Below, in pieces: positions 59,222 through 64,000 of a stretch of 64,000 nt of DNA; positions within the stretch are counted from its first letter, which is position 1, and every line of letters begins with the position of its first letter. Origin of the DNA: Erysipelotrichaceae bacterium (lineage in GTDB: Bacteria > Bacillota_I > Bacilli_A > Erysipelotrichales > Erysipelotrichaceae); assembly GCA_022767445.1 (NCBI GenBank), contig JALENJ010000062.1, positions 1 to 64,000 on the forward strand, given 5' to 3'. The notes beneath the pieces are model-generated. The model was not told where the DNA came from, searched no databases, and saw nothing but the letters and a program-made list of their open reading frames with translations. Position numbers and translations under genes: made by a program.

Positions 59222-60523
59222 TTAGAAATATAATACTGCAGATAGTACAACACCAAATACTGCAATTACCCATAGGTATGGCAATAACTTACGTGTAATA
59301 CTGTTGACATCTACCTCACAGAAATTCGCTGTCCATACATTCTGTGTATTGGTTGGATCTCCACATCCCTGAATTCTTTCAGCAGATAGGAACGCACCCA
59401 TCACAGCTAATGGAGATAATGTACCTAAACCAATAATCAAAGCAGCGATACCAGAACCCAAACCAAATAAGTTCATAGGTCCACGATATAGCGCTAGTGG
59501 CGCAAGTAGTGAGAAGAATAGAATATACGATACAACTGACTTAGGAGTTACAGCCAATAAGAATGGGTTTAGAACCTCTTTTACCATTGGATGTGTAACA
59601 GCCAAATAAAGAATACCAATACCCACCATCAAGATGATTGCAGGTCCTGCGTCTGTAATACCATCATAGCAAGTCTTCGTCAGTGTGTTCATTGCCTTGG
59701 CAACAGAAGAAGATGTAAAGATCAAAGCCCATGCAATACCAACCATGAAGGCAGGACATACTGGAACCTTAAGACCAGCAACTAGGACAATTGGAATTAA
59801 TGGTGTCAACATTGCAAGACTTCCTCTAACACCTGATAACTGTGTACTCTTAACATCAGGTTTTACAGGTGCAGAGAAAGCAAACTTAATTCCATTTTTC
59901 TTGAATTCAACAAAGATGAGAATTAGAGTCGCTACTGCAGTGGCAACCATCAGATAAATCTCAAAGTTACGAATCTGCTCAATATCTAAAGAGAAAATAC
60001 CAGCGAACATCTTCCAGTTAGCGATATTGAATGTCAAACCAGTTGTAAAAGACATCAAGAAGATGGAAGCTGCAGATAAAGCCGGAACACCAATCGATAT
60101 CAAGATTGGAAGCACAATCGATCCAACCATGATAATAGAACCAAGTCCACTTAGTGTTGTAAATAATAGAGCTACCGCAACACAGAGAATCAATGTTACT
60201 ACGAGTGGTTTATCACCACCAAGTTCCGCAGACTTCTTGATGATATTTTCAGTAATCCCAGTCTTGTTCATCAACTGACCTAACCAAGAACCAAAAATAA
60301 CAGCCATGATAGCGGCACCCATACGAACAGTACCAGCCTCTAATACAGCCTGAAGCCAACCAATCGCTACCCCATCAGCGTTGACACCAATTGCAGGAAC
60401 ACCCGCAATCAAGCAGATAACCACTGCCATTAAAGGTAACGCCAATAACGTAGGAATCTTCTTTGTCATCATCAAAGTAGCGATAACAACAAAGGCTAAA
60501 ATAATTAGAATACCTTGAAGCAT
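59222..60523 (-). CDS. Citrate/C4-dicarboxylate-type (CitMHS/GntP-like) membrane transporter
   Basis: Polytopic hydrophobic protein, MTKKIPTLLALPLMAVVICLIAGVP...TTLSGLGSIIMVGSIVLPILISIG. Confidence 0.75.
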   Translation of the reverse strand: MLQGILIILAFVVIATLMMTKKIPTLLALPLMAVVICLIAGVPAIGVNADGVAIGWLQAVLEAGTVRMGAAIMAVIFGSWLGQLMNKTGITENIIKKSAELGGDKPLVVTLILCVAVALLFTTLSGLGSIIMVGSIVLPILISIGVPALSAASIFLMSFTTGLTFNIANWKMFAGIFSLDIEQIRNFEIYLMVATAVATLILIFVEFKKNGIKFAFSAPVKPDVKSTQLSGVRGSLAMLTPLIPIVLVAGLKVPVCPAFMVGIAWALIFTSSSVAKAMNTLTKTCYDGITDAGPAIILMVGIGILYLAVTHPMVKEVLNPFLLAVTPKSVVSYILFFSLLAPLALYRGPMNLFGLGSGIAALIIGLGTLSPLAVMGAFLSAERIQGCGDPTNTQNVWTANFCEVDVNSITRKLLPYLWVIAVFGVVLSAVLYF

Positions 60524-60549
60524 AAATAAATCCCCTTTCCTATATGAAC

Positions 60550-60563
60550 ACGACTATTGTCGT
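60550..60563. promoter_or_regulatory. Inverted repeat ACGAC-tatt-GTCGT upstream of the transporter
   Basis: Direct read; located between the regulator and transporter genes. Confidence 0.45.
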
Positions 60564-60569
60564 TCGTTC

Positions 60570-61490
60570 CTAAATCAACAACAACTCATCTCTGACGATT
60601 TCCGCCATCCTTGGCGTTAACATCTCTGTATCCTTTTGATACAACTGTACAAGTTCAACATCTTTATCCTGAATCTTTAATGACTGATAAAACTTCGTAT
60701 CAACACCCATCATAAAGATCTTCTGAATATCAAACATCAAACATAACATATTCAATAAACGACTTACTTCTTGACTACTTGTAGTATCCGACAATACCTC
60801 CTTACAGAAAGTCGAACGCAATGGTACCTTTTGACCATCAATCGTTATTGTCGTAAACACCTTTTCACCAATCATCACATGTGCACAATTTACCTTTTCA
60901 TCATACGCAGGATTCAATGCATGCATGATAGTAAAACTAGCACAGGTCTCCTCACTAATAGGAATATGTAAAAGATTCACCAAAGCATCTTTCAAGCGAA
61001 TCGTCGCAGATGAATATCCAGTATCATAGATAATATTCAAATCACTTGGTTGTACATCATCCTGTAGCAGTAAACCAACACCCAGAATATGATCTTCATC
61101 ATGTTGTTTGACAGTATCCACTATCACCTGTAGTAAGTCATTCCCCGTCACCCTTTCTTTTGTAATGCATGTTGAAAACTTTGACTTCAAACACATATCA
61201 AATAAACAAAAGAACACACCGTGACGGCTAACTTCAAATACACCCACACTACCAAAGTCACTCGCAATTGATAAATCCTTGCGACTTCTACCCTTTTCAA
61301 TTGTCTGCATACCAACTTCAACAATGATACCCTTCGCTAATAAATCGCTGACAATTGACCCAACAGTACTGGGAGATAAATGTGTAGCCTGTGCAAGCTC
61401 AATGCGAGAAATACACCTTGCTTGCATGATTTCTTGCATGATCAAATTGGTATTCTGATTTTTAATATCTTTTAGTCCCTTTTTTATCAT
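60570..61490 (-). CDS. ROK/NagC-family-like transcriptional regulator
   Basis: winged HTH NTNLIMQEIMQARCISRIELAQATHLSPSTVGSIVSDLLAKGIIVEVG...KGRSRKDLSI. Confidence 0.8.
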   Translation of the reverse strand: MIKKGLKDIKNQNTNLIMQEIMQARCISRIELAQATHLSPSTVGSIVSDLLAKGIIVEVGMQTIEKGRSRKDLSIASDFGSVGVFEVSRHGVFFCLFDMCLKSKFSTCITKERVTGNDLLQVIVDTVKQHDEDHILGVGLLLQDDVQPSDLNIIYDTGYSSATIRLKDALVNLLHIPISEETCASFTIMHALNPAYDEKVNCAHVMIGEKVFTTITIDGQKVPLRSTFCKEVLSDTTSSQEVSRLLNMLCLMFDIQKIFMMGVDTKFYQSLKIQDKDVELVQLYQKDTEMLTPRMAEIVRDELLLI

Positions 61491-61504
61491 GCCTACTCCT
61501 TTAA

Positions 61505-61517
61505 TTCGGACTCCGAA
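61505..61517. promoter_or_regulatory. Perfect palindrome TTCGGA-C-TCCGAA, probable operator of the ROK-like gene
   Basis: Lies 15-27 nt upstream of the ROK start codon. Confidence 0.6.
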
Positions 61518-61570
61518 ATAAATTACACTTTTTAAATTACACCCACACACCAAAATATGCAAGATAAATT

Positions 61571-61584
61571 TGTAAACGCTTTCC
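61571..61584 (+). promoter_or_regulatory. cre-like site TGTAAACGCTTTCC (one mismatch to consensus)
   Basis: Compared with TGWAANCGNTNWCA; upstream of the ROK-like regulator. Confidence 0.5.
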
Positions 61585-61595
61585 TAGAAAGCGAT

Positions 61596-61619
61596 AAAAA
61601 AAGCACTCCTAAGAGTGCT
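61596..61619 (-). terminator. Terminator of the FAD oxidoreductase gene
   Basis: AGCACTC-ttag-GAGTGCT-TTTTTT on the minus strand. Confidence 0.85.
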
Positions 61620-61626
61620 ACATACA

Positions 61627-62976
61627 CTAACGGTATTCACCAAGTTTGTCAGCGATAGTCTTACCATCCAGCTGATTCAACACTGTATTACCCTGATTAG
61701 CAATGACAGTTGCCATACCAGCAGCTTCACCCATATCAATGCAGGTCGGAATAATTCTAACACTTGCCTGCATTAAGAACGTTGTCGAAATACATCTGCC
61801 AGCCACAACCAAATTCTCTATCTCATCGGTAATCATTGCACGATATGGGATCTCATAATAATCCCCTTCTTGATAAGAAATCTGATGTACTAAACTCTTG
61901 TTGGCAGAATGCACATCAATATACCAATCCCCACGAGCTACTGCATCCTCATATCTTGCCTGACGTGAGTAATCTTCTTCATGCATTAAAAGCTTACCAA
62001 CAATCTGCCAAGACTCACGTACACCTAGCATATTCGCTACCTGTACTAGATAACAGTTTTCAAATCCAGGCATCATTTCCTTTAGGAAACGAACAAGTCT
62101 GCGTATACATTGGTGTCCATATACGATTGCTTTCGATCTTTCTAATGCATATGTATTATTCTTTAACTCCACTAAGTGTGGACAGTTAAAGGACATCACA
62201 CCTGCCTTATCAGGAATTGTAAAGTTTTGGAAGTAATGCAAGTCCTGAGGTATCAAAATACCAGCTTCCACACCCTTTTGAAACAGTGGCTCCATCTTAA
62301 AGTTCTTACCAGCCACCATCGCAGATTCAAACTGGTCACCCTTCAAGCGATGAATACTGTATGTATCATCCAAAGAGAATACATATTCACGATACTTCTC
62401 AATATCGATACCGCCAACCTCAAAACGAAGGGAAGTAATCTGATTATTACCATCCTCATCACCACATAATACCTTCACCCCAGCAAGGCGAGATAACACC
62501 GCATCTCCACTGGCATCCACAAACTGTTTACCACCAATCGCAACTAGGCCCTCTACCGTATTGACGATGACGTAGGTGATTTTGTTGTTATCGATTATCA
62601 CATCACATACACTAGCATCGTATAATAGCTCACCACCAACACCAGTATATAGACTCTCCCAAGCATCGGCCATCGCCTCCGCAGAGAACCATCTCTGCGC
62701 CGTACCCTGCTTATCTCGAGTCTCACCATACTTCTTCATCTCATTTTCCAAATCATAGAAATTTTGATGATGGTATGTAAATGATCTCATCATCGGTGTC
62801 ACAAGTGCGTTGGTTGCACTACCACCCAAACGAATGGATTTATCAATAATTAAAGTAGAAAAACCATTCTTAGCAGAAGTGTAACCAGCAGAACTACCCG
62901 CACTTCCACCACCGACAATCACCGTATCATAGGTCTTTAAAACCACTAACTCCCTATTCCCATAATGAATTTTCAT
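61627..62976 (-). CDS. FAD-dependent oxidoreductase (FAD_oxidored family)
   Basis: YDTVIVGGGSAGSSAGYTSAKNGFSTLIIDKSIRLGGSATNALVTPMM...QFVDASGDAVLSRLAG. Confidence 0.92.
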   Translation of the reverse strand: MKIHYGNRELVVLKTYDTVIVGGGSAGSSAGYTSAKNGFSTLIIDKSIRLGGSATNALVTPMMRSFTYHHQNFYDLENEMKKYGETRDKQGTAQRWFSAEAMADAWESLYTGVGGELLYDASVCDVIIDNNKITYVIVNTVEGLVAIGGKQFVDASGDAVLSRLAGVKVLCGDEDGNNQITSLRFEVGGIDIEKYREYVFSLDDTYSIHRLKGDQFESAMVAGKNFKMEPLFQKGVEAGILIPQDLHYFQNFTIPDKAGVMSFNCPHLVELKNNTYALERSKAIVYGHQCIRRLVRFLKEMMPGFENCYLVQVANMLGVRESWQIVGKLLMHEEDYSRQARYEDAVARGDWYIDVHSANKSLVHQISYQEGDYYEIPYRAMITDEIENLVVAGRCISTTFLMQASVRIIPTCIDMGEAAGMATVIANQGNTVLNQLDGKTIADKLGEYR

Positions 62977-63070
62977 ATGTATATTTTCCGTCCTTATATT
63001 TGTTATAGTTATGCAACAAAACAAAAACTTTGTCAAATATCAATGACGAAAAACATATGCATACATGTAA

Positions 63071-63514
63071 CTAGTCATCCACACTGAAAGTGAAAGAACG
63101 AATATCAATAGGCTTCTTGGTTAAATCATACCAATTACCTTCACCCTTATAGATCTGAAAAGCAGTTAAAACTTTACGAGATTCCTCCGTAGGATAAATC
63201 TCATACATATATGGATTCTTATCACAGAGTTCTTTCGCTTTCACACTACCCAACTCTTTAACCTTACCCCTTACAGACACCGCAATCGAAGACATCGTAT
63301 CTTCACCCTTTAATGCGGTAAAAGCCAGATAACCCTTATCCTTTAATCTACGATAAAAACTCTTACCAGTCCCCGTCAGAAAATACAGACTATTTTCATC
63401 CGCATCCATCATATCAATTGCAGCTGTAACGGGTAACCAATCTTCATCTACAGTAACAACAATCACTATATGTATATCATCTACTATAAGTCTTAAATAT
63501 TCTTTTGTATTCAT
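63071..63514 (-). CDS. Pyridoxamine 5'-phosphate oxidase (FMN-binding split barrel) family protein
   Basis: VVTVDEDWLPVTAAIDMMDADENSLYFLTGTGKSFYRRLKDKGYLAFTALKG. Confidence 0.85.
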   Translation of the reverse strand: MNTKEYLRLIVDDIHIVIVVTVDEDWLPVTAAIDMMDADENSLYFLTGTGKSFYRRLKDKGYLAFTALKGEDTMSSIAVSVRGKVKELGSVKAKELCDKNPYMYEIYPTEESRKVLTAFQIYKGEGNWYDLTKKPIDIRSFTFSVDD

Positions 63515-63671
63515 TTTTTAACCTTTTAATATTGTTTTAAACCAACAGAGTCATATTATTCCATCCAATAAAAAAAGATATGTTAATGTTGGTGATTTCG
63601 TACAACCTACGCTTATTTGTAATATACAAAATAGCGTAGCAGCCATAAAACTGTTACGCTTGAAAATACAT

Positions 63672-64000
63672 TCACTCTAGAATTTTTCCGTTTGAACCTG
63701 TTACCTTTTGGTACCAGTAATAACTATCTTTTAACTTACGTTCTCCAGTGCCATTTCCGTAGTTATCATAATCGACATAGATAAATCCATAGCGTTTTTC
63801 CATTTCACTAGATGAGCAACTAATGATATCAATCGGCCCCCATGGATAGTATCCTCTTAAATCGACACCATCTTTGATGGCTTCAAGCATCTGTTCTATA
63901 TGTTTTTTTAAGTACTCAATTCTATATTGATCATGAATCTTACCATCTTCAGATACTTTGTCATATTCTCCAAAACCATTTTCGGTTATGTAGATAGGTT
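63672..64000 (-). CDS. Glycoside hydrolase family 1 (6-phospho-beta-glucosidase-like), C-terminal part; start is outside the window
   Basis: Reading through the window edge: PIYITENGFGEYDKVSEDGKIHDQYRIEYLKKHIEQMLEAIKDGVDLRGYYPWGPIDIIS. Confidence 0.95.
   Translation of the reverse strand, partial: PIYITENGFGEYDKVSEDGKIHDQYRIEYLKKHIEQMLEAIKDGVDLRGYYPWGPIDIISCSSSEMEKRYGFIYVDYDNYGNGTGERKLKDSYYWYQKVTGSNGKILE

Noticed and set aside
1-64000. CRISPR array or cas genes
   Set aside because: No regularly spaced direct repeats and no Cas-like proteins were seen in the ORF track.
1-64000. Prophage or integrative element spanning the defence-like operon
   Set aside because: No integrase, capsid, terminase or conjugation genes in the window; only the IS3 tail, the group II intron remnant and the possible repeat-bracketed unit at 45753-46347 suggest mobility.

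Overview
This 64 kb window is a low-GC Firmicutes chromosome segment, probably Erysipelotrichaceae-like (an inference from gene content). No database search was run. From left to right it holds: the tail of an IS3/IS150-type element; a doubly deleted group II intron remnant placed directly after a rho-independent terminator and fused to a truncated CDF transporter gene; glycerate kinase; a MacAB-like exporter operon with two adaptor proteins; an LtaS-like sulfatase and a membrane-anchored Mrr-like nuclease; LDH and sugar kinase genes; a MurQ/MupG/RpiR module; a large nucleoside uptake and salvage cluster with a perfect cre site; a decayed DUF2075 helicase; three tRNAs; a two-component system; a five-gene unit made of UvrA-like protein, TerB-N protein, BrxD-like ATPase, Lhr-like helicase and HxlR regulator, resembling a Shango-type anti-phage system; a decayed cell-wall surface protein; and a hydantoinase/transporter/ROK/FAD-oxidoreductase catabolic cluster. 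The least explained feature is an approximately 525-nt purine-rich, structured, apparently non-coding minus-strand transcription unit at about 45835-46360. It has its own promoter and terminator, is bracketed by inverted copies of a 24-nt sequence, and sits next to an unannotated 24-aa cationic small ORF, downstream of the defence-like operon.
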